DNA of 64,000 nucleotides, taken from positions 6,150,272-6,214,271 of the forward strand of contig CM034394.1 of the NCBI GenBank assembly GCA_019925095.2. Direction: 5' to 3'. The notes beneath the pieces were generated by a model. That model did not search any database. It was given only the letters and a program-made list of their open reading frames with translations, and was not told the DNA's origin. Position numbers and translations under genes: made by a program. Positions 1 to 9,584 of this stretch are shown one piece after another. The stretch comes from Dendrolimus kikuchii (lineage: Eukaryota > Arthropoda > Insecta > Lepidoptera > Lasiocampidae). Position 1 is the first letter of the stretch; each line of letters starts with the position of its first letter.

Positions 1-1642
1 AAGATGGTGGCACCCTATATTTCTTATTTACATGTAAATGCTGATTCTGTGATACACACATTGGAGTTTGTGGCAACGCCACTTCGAAGAACACATCAAC
101 TCCCAGTAACATATTAATTTCAGATGGGATATTAAAGGTATCGTCCGCTAAAAGCAGTCCAGGGGGGATGTTTAATTTGGAAGTATCGATTGGATGCTGC
201 GGAAACTTACAAGTAATCATGTCAACAACATGAAAATTAATAATTTTTTTGAATGTTGAAGTCATTGAATGTACTTCCAAAGGAATATAACTTTTTGTAT
301 TGTTGACTGTATTTTTGAAACCTACGATATTTGTACGTGTTTGCGTAGGAGTCAAGCCAAGTACATCCAAGACCTTTGAAGTAACTAACGAAACTTGAGA
401 TCCAGTGTCTAGTACTGCCTTCACATGTACTTCCCTATTGTCTCGAGAAAATAATTTAATGCGAGCTGTAGGAATTAAAACATTGTTGCATGTATTCGAA
501 AACAAAGTTACTGGGTCTTGTTCATTAGGATGCAATAAAGAATTATGACCTTTCTTGCAGTGCGTGCATCTAAAATGAAATTTACATTTTCCTATATGAT
601 TGTTAAGACAAATATTGCACAACTTATTATCTTTAGCAAATTCAATACGCTCCGCAGATGGCATTAATGCAAACTCCTTACAATTAAATATTTTGTGCGA
701 ATCTAAGTTACACTTTATGCAGGCTGGCTGTTGGACGGCAACATGACTCGACAATCTTTCAGCTGACTTCGATACACTGGGCGATGTGGTTGCAATGTTT
801 TCCAAAGCTAGTGCTCTTTTCTCAAGAAACCCAATAAACTCAGAAATTGTGGGTGTAGATTTTATATCCCTTTCAAGTTCAAAAGCCTTTGCAGTACACC
901 CATCCAACTTACGCATAAAAATCACTATTAAAATAGGATCCCAATAATCCGTCTTTATTTCCAAATTTTTAAGTGCACTAAGGTTTTGTTTTATTTGTGA
1001 TATGAAGGCCCTAATGCTACCACCCCTTGCAAGCAACGGTAAATCTAATAAAGCTATTATATGTTCTGTGACAACTTGATGTTTATTAAAAAACCTGTCT
1101 TTTAACAGATTTCTTGCTTCCGAGTAACTACTATCGGATAGAGGCAAATCTTTAACTAAATCTAAAGCTTCAAATTTTAAAAAAGCCCTAAGATAGTGAA
1201 GCTTTTGAATATTATCTAATCTTGCATCATTATGTATCAAACTATCAAACAAACTAATAAATGTAACATAACCTGAACAAGATTTGCCATCAAACGGGTC
1301 TATTTTAATAGTAGGTAAAGCTATATCCCTGTGATGATTATTACTTTGAGATCTTGGAACGTTTTTGTCTCTCTCTATGCGTTCACTTAACACAGCGGAA
1401 ATTTCATAAAATTTATCTTCAAAAACCGAAATATCCTCCTTGTCAGTAGGATCAAGCAGACTTATTTTATTGTTGATGTCCTCTAAATCCGAGAACGTTT
1501 TTTGTAAACGCAACAATCTTACCTCTAATTGTGCCTTATTGGCCTCTTCTAACGCATCAGACTTAATGAAGGTTTGAAGTCTCGTAATATTACCCTTCAG
1601 ACTATCGCGCTTAAAGACTAGTTCCTTTAGTACCTCAGACAT
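1..1642 (-). CDS. BEL/Pao retrotransposon gag-protease ORF, open at the left edge
   Basis: I read an uninterrupted frame from an ATG at 1642-1640 to the window edge, 547 codons with no stop. It would make the capsid precursor and aspartic protease of a BEL/Pao LTR retrotransposon. A helical N-terminus (about residues 1-100) is followed by the family gag signature around FDG (116-118), a canonical zinc knuckle C308-x2-C311-x4-H316-x4-C321, further Cys/His clusters to about 355, and the protease active site LDTGSQ with its catalytic aspartate at 412. The frame then continues into the conserved segment after the protease. Reverse transcriptase and integrase would lie beyond the window. Codon use is AT-rich. 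The family call rests on motif order; whether the element is full length and active is unknown. The protein differs clearly from the gag at 25307. Confidence 0.85.
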   Translation of the reverse strand, partial: MSEVLKELVFKRDSLKGNITRLQTFIKSDALEEANKAQLEVRLLRLQKTFSDLEDINNKISLLDPTDKEDISVFEDKFYEISAVLSERIERDKNVPRSQSNNHHRDIALPTIKIDPFDGKSCSGYVTFISLFDSLIHNDARLDNIQKLHYLRAFLKFEALDLVKDLPLSDSSYSEARNLLKDRFFNKHQVVTEHIIALLDLPLLARGGSIRAFISQIKQNLSALKNLEIKTDYWDPILIVIFMRKLDGCTAKAFELERDIKSTPTISEFIGFLEKRALALENIATTSPSVSKSAERLSSHVAVQQPACIKCNLDSHKIFNCKEFALMPSAERIEFAKDNKLCNICLNNHIGKCKFHFRCTHCKKGHNSLLHPNEQDPVTLFSNTCNNVLIPTARIKLFSRDNREVHVKAVLDTGSQVSLVTSKVLDVLGLTPTQTRTNIVGFKNTVNNTKSYIPLEVHSMTSTFKKIINFHVVDMITCKFPQHPIDTSKLNIPPGLLLADDTFNIPSEINMLLGVDVFFEVALPQTPMCVSQNQHLHVNKKYRVPPS

Positions 1643-2800
1643 CGTCACAAATTTTTACAATAAACTACTTATAAAACTAATATTACGACAAAACTTACAA
1701 TGTACAACACTAGATAAAAAAATATTAAATAAAAAAAACAATAAACAAACGCGAATAATGTCCACAGTTCCAGCAAAAGAAGGTTCCAAATTTAAACTTC
1801 GGCAGGCCCCGCCTGTGCACGTAGACGCTCGTTCCCGCTTGCGCATTCAAATTTCGAACACACACGTTATGGTTGAAGTCTTGGCTTCATAGATTTATGT
1901 TTTAAGAATTATATTCTTGGGAAACTTTTTTTCTTCAACAATAAAATGTTAGCGATTTATAATAATGATTTTCGATGCAGAATGACAATGAATTTTATAA
2001 ATTGCTTGTTTGAATGAAATTTGCGTATCGTAGTATATATTTGCAGCAGAACTGACGAAAAAACGATTTACTATTGCGTTTTTCGTATTGTATTGCAGCT
2101 CACTGTAGAAAATAATATTGCGTCTTACTTATTTTTTCACGTCCTCCTCGCTGTATTTTTTATAACCAATCGAAGGACCAATATGTGGAGAGCACGTAGA
2201 CTGTATATATTTTGACTTGGACGTGAAGTAATACGTTAATTTTCTTATAATATTAATATTTATTAGACAACGATACGGTACAATGCAAGGATGAAAATAG
2301 AGTGAGTAAAAAGGAAAAAAACAAAGGAATGTTGACAGTGTCAAAATATAAAAAAGTTAAACTATTTAAAGAAGTTGATTCCAACAGATATGTCATAAAA
2401 AAATCTATTTAAAACTATAAAATAACATTCGTTGTTGTAGAAAAAGCTAAAAAAGATACCAACAAAATACAGTGGGAAAGTAACATTAAAATATTCACTG
2501 TATTCTTTCACGCATCGTTTTAGGGTTATGTAGCTTTTTGGCTAAAACAGATCTTTTATAAAATCGTTGTTACGTCACGTAAATGAAATAATTTATCGCC
2601 ACATAATTAGCAAGATTAAAACTGAGGAGTCTATGTAAGTGCCAAAATCTGTCAATACAGAAAACAGACAAAACCTTAGGAGATGCATCTACGAACATGT
2701 TTAGATTTTACATATTTTCATGTATCAATTGAAATTTTTGTATATGTAGTCTTAAGTTTAAGGTTAAATTGATTAAGCAAGTAAATACATCAAGAGTAGG
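1643..2800. other. AT-rich non-coding stretch, possible 5' UTR/LTR of the BEL/Pao element
   Basis: This lies upstream of the minus-strand gag start, where the 5' UTR and 5' LTR of that element should be. I could not place LTR ends, a primer binding site or a TSD with confidence, and no second LTR is visible in the window for comparison. No coding signal was recognised. Confidence 0.4.
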
Positions 2801-2807
2801 TACCAAC

Positions 2808-2912
2808 ACACGTCGTCTTATTTTGTACTCACCTCTCAAGCGGTCGAGCCTAGCTCCCGCGGCGATTGAGCCATGGGCCATCACCTAGTGTTGCGTCACC
2901 CTATCCAACAGG
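2808..2912 (+). repeat. Interspersed repeat, inverted partner of 45260-45328
   Basis: The stretch around ttattttgtactcac, the ggcgattgagc core and gcgtcaccctatccaaca recurs in reverse complement at 45260-45328. The copy here carries about 26 extra bases before the ggcgattgagc core. The type of element is unknown; no TSD or terminal structure was found. Confidence 0.6.
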
Positions 2913-3128
2913 ATTGGTATATATGTAAACCTAAAAAAATATATTATAACAAGTAGGTACATACATGTACATTCATTCTCGGAATAGAAAGTATTACGAA
3001 CAGTTGTTGTTTTATTAAAAAACCCTAAATGCTATCTAGTAATATCTCTCAACGGCGACGAGATTCGCAAACGGACCCTAATTACGATACGATGAATCTA
3101 CGCGTAAAAGACACGCACTTCACTAGTT

Positions 3129-3215
3129 TTATTAAAGAACGCATTCACGTCACGACAGTGAGGAGTACGAGCGTTCTGAAACTATTCAAGCTGCGAATAA
3201 AATTATTATGTCTTG
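3129..3215 (+). repeat. Direct repeat, unit 1
   Basis: About 87 bp starting at ttttattaaagaacgcattc recurs, at roughly 90% identity by eye, at 3482-3576, with a start-to-start distance of 353 bp. The 270 bp between the units hold nothing I recognise. It may be a local duplication or two copies of an unknown repeat. Confidence 0.7.
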
Positions 3216-3481
3216 ATTGTGGTAGAGTTATATTGTATTCTACCTGTAATTCCTCAAGACTGTAAGTATAGTGCTGAGCCTAGTTCGTCCTCTAATATAG
3301 GTAACGTGCTCAGAAAGCTGCCTTCGTTTCCGAGCTAGATTGCCATACTGATCCGTTGTCCGAGGCAGGCATCAGCCCTCTGATCAGGTTAAAAGTTGAT
3401 TATAGATATAACCCGATAGCAAAACTATAAATTGTTCGTCACCACTACGGAACCTCTATGAGGAAGTCACGCGCTTGGTCA

Positions 3482-3576
3482 ATTTTATTAAAGAACGCAT
3501 TCACGTCACGACAGTGCGGAGTGCGAGCGTTCCGAAACTCTTAAAGCTGCGAATGAAATTATTATGTCTTGAATGT
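3482..3576 (+). repeat. Direct repeat, unit 2
   Basis: Second unit of the duplication described at 3129. It ends with the same aaattattatgtcttga string. Differences are single-base changes. Confidence 0.7.
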
Positions 3577-3974
3577 GTGAGCTGTTGAATTTTATTAAGC
3601 AATTTGCTAATGCATTTGCAACTTATTAGACGTATATGGAGAGTGCATTTTCATTGAATAAATCGTAAAAGACGAAAAATGTGAATGCATATTGCACGCT
3701 CTTTCACTATTGAAGAATGTAGCAAAAAACTGGAAGTTAGGAGAATAATGCAAGCAGTTGCCATGTTTCGTTATAGGAATCTCTAATAATGCGACCAGAT
3801 AAGCTGATTTTAGAAGCCACAAATGGCCATCTAAAGCTCGAGATGGCCACCGAACGCCAATGAAAGGCCAACTAGAACGCAGAATCGGTCGCTGCAGATT
3901 GACCATCGCTATGCGGGAAGGCTCCAACGGTTCCAAGTCCAGCCAAACGTAGGTAGTTGCCCACCGAGTTGCAG

Positions 3975-4103
3975 TCGGGGCAAAGAAGTAAACCTCGAGA
4001 CACCAACCTCCTCAATCCAATAAAGAGGACGAAGACCCTGGACAACATGCTGATGCTATGCTGCTAAACCTAGCCACACAAGCCGGAACACAAATCAATA
4101 TGT
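3975..4103 (-). mobile_element. Old poly(A)-type retroelement, left part, split by the RTE insertion
   Basis: This part and 7319-7445 form one diverged copy of the roughly 320-bp poly(A)-tailed repeat seen complete at 38781-39097. The shared landmarks are gccggaacacaa here and ccatccagaccggcaaatgc in the right part. Removing the RTE element and one TSD copy restores the normal order of landmarks, which shows that the RTE landed in this repeat. Confidence 0.6.
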
Positions 4104-4123
4104 ACATACATACATACATAACT

Positions 4124-5326
4124 TCACGCCAGTTCCCTTGCGGTGTAGGCACGAACAACAGAGTGCCATTTAGGCTTATTCTTACACACCTCACTTGCCT
4201 CTTTGACATTCATAACTCTTGTCATGCAAGCTCGTCTGTTCTTAAGGCTCCTGACATCACCTTCTGCTAGTACACGATCAATTTGATCATGGAAGGTGTG
4301 TCGTGGCCTTCCACGACTTCTGCATCCATCCACTTTTGCATTGTATATCTGTTTAGTCATTCTTTCATCATGCATTCTTTCCACATGCCCGAACCACCGG
4401 AGCATTCCTTTCCTTACCTTCACCCCGACACTCTCTTTCAGAGCAACTCTCTTTCTTACTTCGGTATTACGAACGCGGTCCGCGAGCGTCACTCCGCAGA
4501 TTTTGCGCAGTGCTCGCATCTCGACCGCGTTTACTCTACTTTCATGCTCTCTCTTCCATACCCAACTCTCGCATCCATACGTGAGCGTAGGTACCAGCAC
4601 CGCTTTATGTATGGCGAGCTGGGCCTTCTGGCTGAGGTTCTTAGCGCCTAGAAGTTTACCTAACGCTCCATTCACACTATTCTCCAAATTCACTCTTCTT
4701 TCTATATCAGCGGTGTACCTTCCATCCCTGCTAAAAGCACATCCAAGATATACAAACTCATTCACTTGCTCTAGCATAACATCATCGACCATTATCCTTG
4801 CATTCGTTCTGGTTTCTTCTCTTTCAAACACCATAACCTTTGTTTTCTTCGCATTCAAATGTAAGCCTCTCGCCTGACAGTCATCTTTCATCATTGTGAC
4901 TAGTGTTTGCAGTTCTGATGGCGATTCGGCTAAAAGCACGGCATCATCCGCATAAAGCAAGGTGCTTACAACTAGATCACTCATCCGCACCCCAACATCC
5001 ATCAATCTTATTCTCTGGAGACAATCGTCCAGATATAGGATGAACAGCAAAGCCGACAGCACGCAGCCCTGGCGGACGCCAATATTGACGTCAAACCAGG
5101 GCGACAGGCTGCCTTCCACTCGCACGCATGCCATACAGTCCTCGTAAGTGGACTGCACAGCACGCATCAATTGGCCATTAATCCCATATCCGGGCAATAT
5201 GTCCCAGAGGTCCTTCCGCACAACCCTGTCAAATGCTTTCTCTAGATCCACAAAACCGCAGAAAACCTTCCGGCCCATAGCCAGCTGCTTCTCTACGATA
5301 TTGTGGAGAGAGAAAACTTGATCCAT
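4124..5326 (-). CDS. RTE-type LINE ORF, RT palm to C-terminus (after the in-frame stop)
   Basis: 400 residues in the same frame as the preceding ORF, two codons after its stop. It holds the RT palm: VDLEKAFDRV (26-35, first catalytic Asp), the GVRQGCVLSALLF motif (from 83), and the active-site box YADD at 125-128. Thumb motifs follow, and then a C-terminal Arg/Lys-rich region with MLRWFGHVERMHDERM and GRPRHTF, typical of RTE-related ends. The stop codon is immediately followed by the TATG tail of the element. The same C-terminal sequence is repeated in the truncated copies at 20198, 29633, 35765 and 43392. All catalytic residues are present; the only clear damage is the stop upstream. Confidence 0.85.
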   Translation of the reverse strand: MDQVFSLHNIVEKQLAMGRKVFCGFVDLEKAFDRVVRKDLWDILPGYGINGQLMRAVQSTYEDCMACVRVEGSLSPWFDVNIGVRQGCVLSALLFILYLDDCLQRIRLMDVGVRMSDLVVSTLLYADDAVLLAESPSELQTLVTMMKDDCQARGLHLNAKKTKVMVFEREETRTNARIMVDDVMLEQVNEFVYLGCAFSRDGRYTADIERRVNLENSVNGALGKLLGAKNLSQKAQLAIHKAVLVPTLTYGCESWVWKREHESRVNAVEMRALRKICGVTLADRVRNTEVRKRVALKESVGVKVRKGMLRWFGHVERMHDERMTKQIYNAKVDGCRSRGRPRHTFHDQIDRVLAEGDVRSLKNRRACMTRVMNVKEASEVCKNKPKWHSVVRAYTARELA

Positions 5327-5329
5327 ACA

Positions 5330-7312
5330 TTATCCCCTTCCATTTCTGAAGCCACCTTGTGCATCCCACAGTAATCCATCGGATACAACTCTCATTCTCT
5401 TTTCAATAATCTTCGCATACACTTTAGATGCTGTGCTGATCAAACTGATGGACCTGTAGCTGGCGCACTCCATACGTGACCCCTTGCCTTTATATAAGGG
5501 CACGATGACAGCGCGCCTCCAGTCCTTGGGAACCTTTCCCGTCCTCCAGCACAAGTTGCATAAGGACAGGAAAGCGTCCCGGACGCAGGTTCCATCATAT
5601 TTGATCATCTCAGCAGACACACTATCGATTCCTACTGCCTTTCCATTTTTCAGACTTCTTATCGACCATTCGATCTCTTCCAAAGTGATCTCGGATGCTG
5701 ACTCCTCGGAGTCGGTCACAGACTCAGTCGTGGTGCCAGCATCCGTGATATCATCATACATTTCTCTAAAATATTCACTCCATCGCGCTAATACCTCTTG
5801 TGGGTTAGCAAGAACGTCCCCTGCTTTAGATTTTATTCTTTCCATTCTGGAAGCTGACGAACAACCCCGAGACTTCTTAACCTCTCTCCAAAAGAGTTTG
5901 GTATTTGCCTCGAAGTTCTCCGTCAGCTTCTCTTCTTCTTTCAATTTTATTCTTTCACGCTTCTCTTTCACTAAAGCTTTGGTTTCATTCTTGCAGAGGC
6001 GATAAATTTCTTTCTTCATCTCTTCCATACTGTCATTCTGTTGCAAGGAAGCAACATAATCCAGCCAGGCTTTTCTCTTTCTCTCTACGCTGGATTTAAC
6101 ATCCGCGTCCCACCATTCATCACCTCTCGTTGTTATGTGCCTCTTCGCACATCCACATGCTTCTTTTGCACTTTCCACTATACTTTCTTTCATACTATCC
6201 CAGTCATTATCCACATCTAAGTCGGAGAAGTCCGCTTTTGCAAGCCTTTCTTCGACTAGGCGCGCATACATACTCCTTACACGAACATCTTCCAATTTTT
6301 CACACTTTATTCTTTCAAGCTCCCCGAAATTGGTACGCACTCGCCAGTGTCTCCACTTCTTGAAAAGGCCCACAAACCGGCTTATCACCAGATAGTGGTC
6401 CGTTTCAAGAGTGGGGCCTCTGTAGGCTCTTGTATCCATTATTGTGTTTCGGAGGCGACTATCAATTAAAATCAGATCAATCATACTTTTCTGATCATTC
6501 ATTCTCCATGTATACGTGTGAATATCCTTATGATGGAATAGGGTGTTCGACACAAGCAAGTTTCTTTCCATGCATACGTCTATGATAGGCCTACCAGCAT
6601 CGTTCACTCTCTTGTCACCATAGGGTCCAAGGACAGCCTCAAGGCCGTCTCGTTTGGTCCCCACCCAGCCATTAAGATCACCACACATAATTAGTCTTTC
6701 GTTCCCTTCAGCCAGATCCAGATTTTCTCTCACAGACTCCCCAAACTTCTCTAGTTCTTGTGGATCCGCTGAGCTTACGGGAGCATAAGCTGCGACCAGA
6801 AAAACTCGCGTGATCCCCAGTTTTAGGCGGACCCAGAGAAGTCTCGGGTTCACCAGACAATAAGCTTTTACTCCAGACACAAAGCGGGATGAGAGTAAGA
6901 CGCCTACCCCCCCACTTGCACGCTCGTCCAGGTTCACGCCGGACCACAGAGCAAGCATGCCACCGGGGAGGTCATCGACGTCGCGCCCCTTCCGCTTTGT
7001 CTCTGTCACACATAAGGCATCCAGGCTTCTCTCATTCATTATATCGATCATTTCGTCCATCTTATCTTTCATTCCACCTCTCACATTCCACGTGCCTATA
7101 CGGCACTCTGCTCCTCTCGACCCGCCAGGTTTGGCGCTGCGTGAAGGGTGGCGGCCCCCTTCGCCGCATGCGCGAGAGTTCACACCGACGGGGGCGCATC
7201 GGTGAGCGTCGCCTGCGGGGGACGCCCTATCGTGCACTGCACTCGTGTGAACTGCGGTCAGAATTGTGGCCCTCTGGGCCAGCGGGGATCGCGACGAGCA
7301 CGCTTCTGACAT
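5330..7312 (-). CDS. RTE-type LINE ORF, endonuclease and N-terminal RT part (ends at an in-frame TAA)
   Basis: 660 codons from the ATG at 7312. An upstream in-frame TTG also exists but ATG is preferred. Residues 1-70 are Ser/Ala/Gly/Arg-rich with no known domain. An AP endonuclease follows: TWNVRG (74-79), the catalytic-type TET (103-105), then GDLNGW, and a C-terminal DHYLV containing the histidine expected to act in nicking. A basic, helical linker leads to the start of the reverse transcriptase (GKAVGIDSVSAEMIKY, then a WR-x-A-VIVPLYKGKG stretch and the QGGFRNGRG segment). The frame stops with TAA at 5332-5330 and resumes at once in the same frame, so the break is a single nonsense codon or an added triplet. 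Unless it is read through, this copy cannot make a whole RT. Confidence 0.85.
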   Translation of the reverse strand: MSEACSSRSPLAQRATILTAVHTSAVHDRASPAGDAHRCAPVGVNSRACGEGGRHPSRSAKPGGSRGAECRIGTWNVRGGMKDKMDEMIDIMNERSLDALCVTETKRKGRDVDDLPGGMLALWSGVNLDERASGGVGVLLSSRFVSGVKAYCLVNPRLLWVRLKLGITRVFLVAAYAPVSSADPQELEKFGESVRENLDLAEGNERLIMCGDLNGWVGTKRDGLEAVLGPYGDKRVNDAGRPIIDVCMERNLLVSNTLFHHKDIHTYTWRMNDQKSMIDLILIDSRLRNTIMDTRAYRGPTLETDHYLVISRFVGLFKKWRHWRVRTNFGELERIKCEKLEDVRVRSMYARLVEERLAKADFSDLDVDNDWDSMKESIVESAKEACGCAKRHITTRGDEWWDADVKSSVERKRKAWLDYVASLQQNDSMEEMKKEIYRLCKNETKALVKEKRERIKLKEEEKLTENFEANTKLFWREVKKSRGCSSASRMERIKSKAGDVLANPQEVLARWSEYFREMYDDITDAGTTTESVTDSEESASEITLEEIEWSIRSLKNGKAVGIDSVSAEMIKYDGTCVRDAFLSLCNLCWRTGKVPKDWRRAVIVPLYKGKGSRMECASYRSISLISTASKVYAKIIEKRMRVVSDGLLWDAQGGFRNGRG

Positions 7313-7318
7313 GACCCC

Positions 7319-7445
7319 CAAATCAATATGTTATCGCGGTATATCTACTCTAGACTAAGGGTGGTCGCCATCCAGACCGGCAAATGCTCTACCATCTAGC
7401 TGTGGGTCCTTTAATCACCTAGGTCACCCTACCACAGGAATTAGT
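7319..7445 (-). mobile_element. Old poly(A)-type retroelement, right part, split by the RTE insertion
   Basis: Continues the copy described at 3975-4103. It begins with the right TSD (7319-7331) and contains gggtggtcgccatccag and ctgtgggt, both standard landmarks of the repeat. Its 5' end fades near 7445. Confidence 0.6.
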
Positions 7446-7522
7446 ATACTTTCTCCATTCATGCACGGATAAAGGCTTATGTATTGTTTTTACACTCATT
7501 GAGTATTATATTTTATTAATAT

Positions 7523-8034
7523 TGTTACGAGTTACGCAGGACTCGAATTAAAATGCCGTTGGAATTACTATAAAGTTTATTAGAACTGTACATACACGTA
7601 TAAAACAGGTACAAATATAACTGGATACAAACAGTATACACTGCAAGATTCAATAACACGCGAAAAGTCCGTCACTATATCACTTGTCCAATCTACGTCT
7701 TGCTCGTATCGTAATCCTCGCTTGACTGCCCCACCCCTCCGTTCGGGCATTGTTTTATAGTAAACTGCACAATACACAATCGATTGCGTGGGCTGGTTTC
7801 TTCCAAGAAAATGTAATTTGCACACCTGCGAACGGCCAACAAAGTCGATAACAATAACAATAAGGATTAGTTCGGCACTAATGACAGCCATAAAATAAGT
7901 ACGATAACAATAGGATGTTTTTCTTAATTGCAAATTTTAAACACGAAGTAAACAAAAGAACTCCGAATGCAGGAAAGGTAATAACTGCGTTTTACGACAG
8001 CCAGGTGTGCACATTTCTTTGTCGTTATGTAACA
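7523..8034 (-). mobile_element. Solo LTR (TGTTAC family), copy 1
   Basis: 512 bp, starting TGTTAC and ending GTAACA on both strands, with a 4-bp TSD atat at 7519-7522 and 8035-8038. Read on the minus strand it has a TATA box (plus-strand ttttata, 7753-7759) and a polyadenylation signal (plus-strand tttatt, 7576-7581) about 50 bp before the LTR end, the normal U3-R-U5 order. There is no internal region or second LTR, so this is a solo LTR left by LTR-LTR recombination. A 4-bp TSD is usual for Ty3/Gypsy-type elements; the internal proteins that would prove this are absent. Confidence 0.85.
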
Positions 8035-8038
8035 ATAT

Positions 8039-8600
8039 CTAGAAACGCAAAAGGCACTTTACCCGAGGAACAAAAATATCTTGTCATTCCACCTCCAACT
8101 AAAAATCATAAACCTTGGCTCTACAATATAAAGTTATTACTCTGATCACATCTTTAGAAGACCTGAACAGTGCAAGCGCTGCAATTGATTATTTGTTGAA
8201 TATAAAAGAATCTGCACCAAAAGTCTTTATTTTGTATCACAAAGTTATTGGCCAAAATATGCTACTTCTAAATATGGAACATTGATTTTCTTTTTACTGT
8301 TATCTGTAAATTTTTCTTCTTCTATTAAATCGTCATTATATACGATAACATTTGAAACTTTTTATACTGGATATGACTACTGAAAATGACATTTTAACCC
8401 GGAAAATACAACATACAGCCGGAAATGAGAATGAAAATGAATAAAACATATGATTAGGCTTTGCCTTACGAAATTATCTTTCATGTACCAACGTGAAATC
8501 AACAAGAGGAACTTATACAAACAACGAGGCTGTGTGGGATCTTTGCATGTTCTTTGAACAATAAAGAACAAAAAGAAGTTATAAGTACTACTACTCGTCG
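8039..8600. other. No recognised feature
   Basis: AT-rich DNA between a solo LTR and a LINE fragment. Only short open frames without family resemblance are present. Confidence 0.5.
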
Positions 8601-8607
8601 TTGTCAG

Positions 8608-9235
8608 AAATCAGAAATCAGAAATCATTTATTCATAACCAAGTTACACCTCAATTTCTACATCAGTTCACAGGTCATAAATAAAATTAAAATTATATCA
8701 TATTATGGGATATAAACTCCTCATGATTATAGATGGTGTGCTCGATTAACCATTTCCTGAGCCGTGTTTTAAATAAGCCGACGAATGGTGACTCCGTTAT
8801 CCTACTCGGTAATTTATTGTATATTAGCGGTCCCATGACATGCGTCAATCTCCCCGATTTCTCAAGTTTGTGTTTTATGTTACTCATGTCATTCCCATGC
8901 CGAGTAAAGTGCGTATGCACGTCACTATGCCTGGCATAGGTATGAACGTTAAGTCGGACATACACCGCAACTTGATAAATTAGTATACTCGGTAGGGTGA
9001 GTATACCCAGTTTCTTAAAAAGCGGTCTTGCTGACTCGCATCTGCTCACCCGCACTATTGCGCGTACGGCCCTTTTTTGCATGCGGAAGGCACGCTGCCT
9101 GTCGGCAGCGCGCGCCCACAGCTCCGTACCATACTGCAGCAGCGAGTGGACAGTAGTGAAATAACATGCCCGAGCGACGTCCACCGATACTACACGTGCG
9201 ACCCTACTCAATGCATAACATGCTCTTCCTAGTTT
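8608..9235 (-). mobile_element. 5'-truncated LINE with an AATCAGA-type tandem tail
   Basis: Minus-oriented 3' portion of a non-LTR retrotransposon. The coding part (8693-9211) is followed on the minus strand by a short 3' UTR with AATAAA and then about three copies of a 7-bp unit (plus-strand tcagaaa, about 8606-8630). A tandem-repeat tail instead of poly(A) is characteristic of CR1-like and some other insect LINE clades. The 5' break is near 9235; no TSD was identified. Confidence 0.75.
8693..9211 (-). pseudogene. LINE reverse transcriptase C-terminal fragment
   Basis: 172 codons of open frame matching the region after the RT catalytic core in Jockey/CR1-like ORF2 proteins: HSLLQYGTELWARAADRQRAF (thumb region), then MQKRAVRAIVRVSRCESARPLF, and a C-terminal LIYNKLPSRITES...FKTRLRKWL block that ends such proteins. 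The palm with YADD and everything upstream are missing, so no enzyme can be made. The intact frame suggests a moderately recent insertion. Confidence 0.8.
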
Positions 9236-9580
9236 AGAGCAGAGTCCGTCAATTGTCTATCGCTTTTTATAATTGAAATAATTGGAGTCCAAAACAAATT
9301 AATATTTAACAGTGTTTTGCACATATATTAAAAAATAATGGGAAGTTTAGTCAAGTAAATAGAACAAGCTTCGTGAATACTATCTTGAAATCGTAAACAA
9401 GCAGAAAGCGTAAAGCGCTGGAAAGAGCGGTGTTATTTACTATTAACTGAATAACATAAAGTTTAACGTGGTTCTACGGGTTTAGTTTCCCGTCTACCAT
9501 TAGTGCTTTTTAAGCTTTAAAACAATTGCGTATAATACAGTATATTTTACAATAAATTCCATAGCCAATTATATCATAAT
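9236..9580. other. No recognised feature
   Basis: AT-rich sequence without coding resemblance. It contains short poly(A/T) runs only. Confidence 0.4.
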
Positions 9581-9584
9581 CTAT

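Larger units (their letters stand above)
4104..7318 (-). mobile_element. RTE-type LINE, near full length, with 13-bp TSD
   Basis: A 3.2-kb non-LTR retrotransposon in minus orientation. It is flanked by a perfect 13-bp TSD, caaatcaatatgt, at 4091-4103 and 7319-7331. The 3' end (low coordinate) is a TATG tandem tail lying directly after the stop codon, with essentially no 3' UTR. The 5' end lies six bases upstream of the first ATG, so there is almost no 5' UTR and the copy may be slightly 5'-truncated. It encodes an AP-type endonuclease and a reverse transcriptase, broken by one in-frame TAA. Six shorter copies with the same 3' end lie elsewhere in the window. The clade assignment (RTE or a close relative) rests on domain order, the LRWFGHVERM-type C-terminus and the simple-repeat tail. 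Confidence 0.9.

Noticed and set aside
4296..4877. Open frames of 122 and 193 codons on the plus strand opposite the RTE ORF
   Set aside because: They are shadows of the conserved minus-strand RT frame; similar shadows recur at each RTE copy.
8375..8571. 64-codon minus-strand frame near the LINE tail
   Set aside because: Short, no domain, and outside the LINE coding part.
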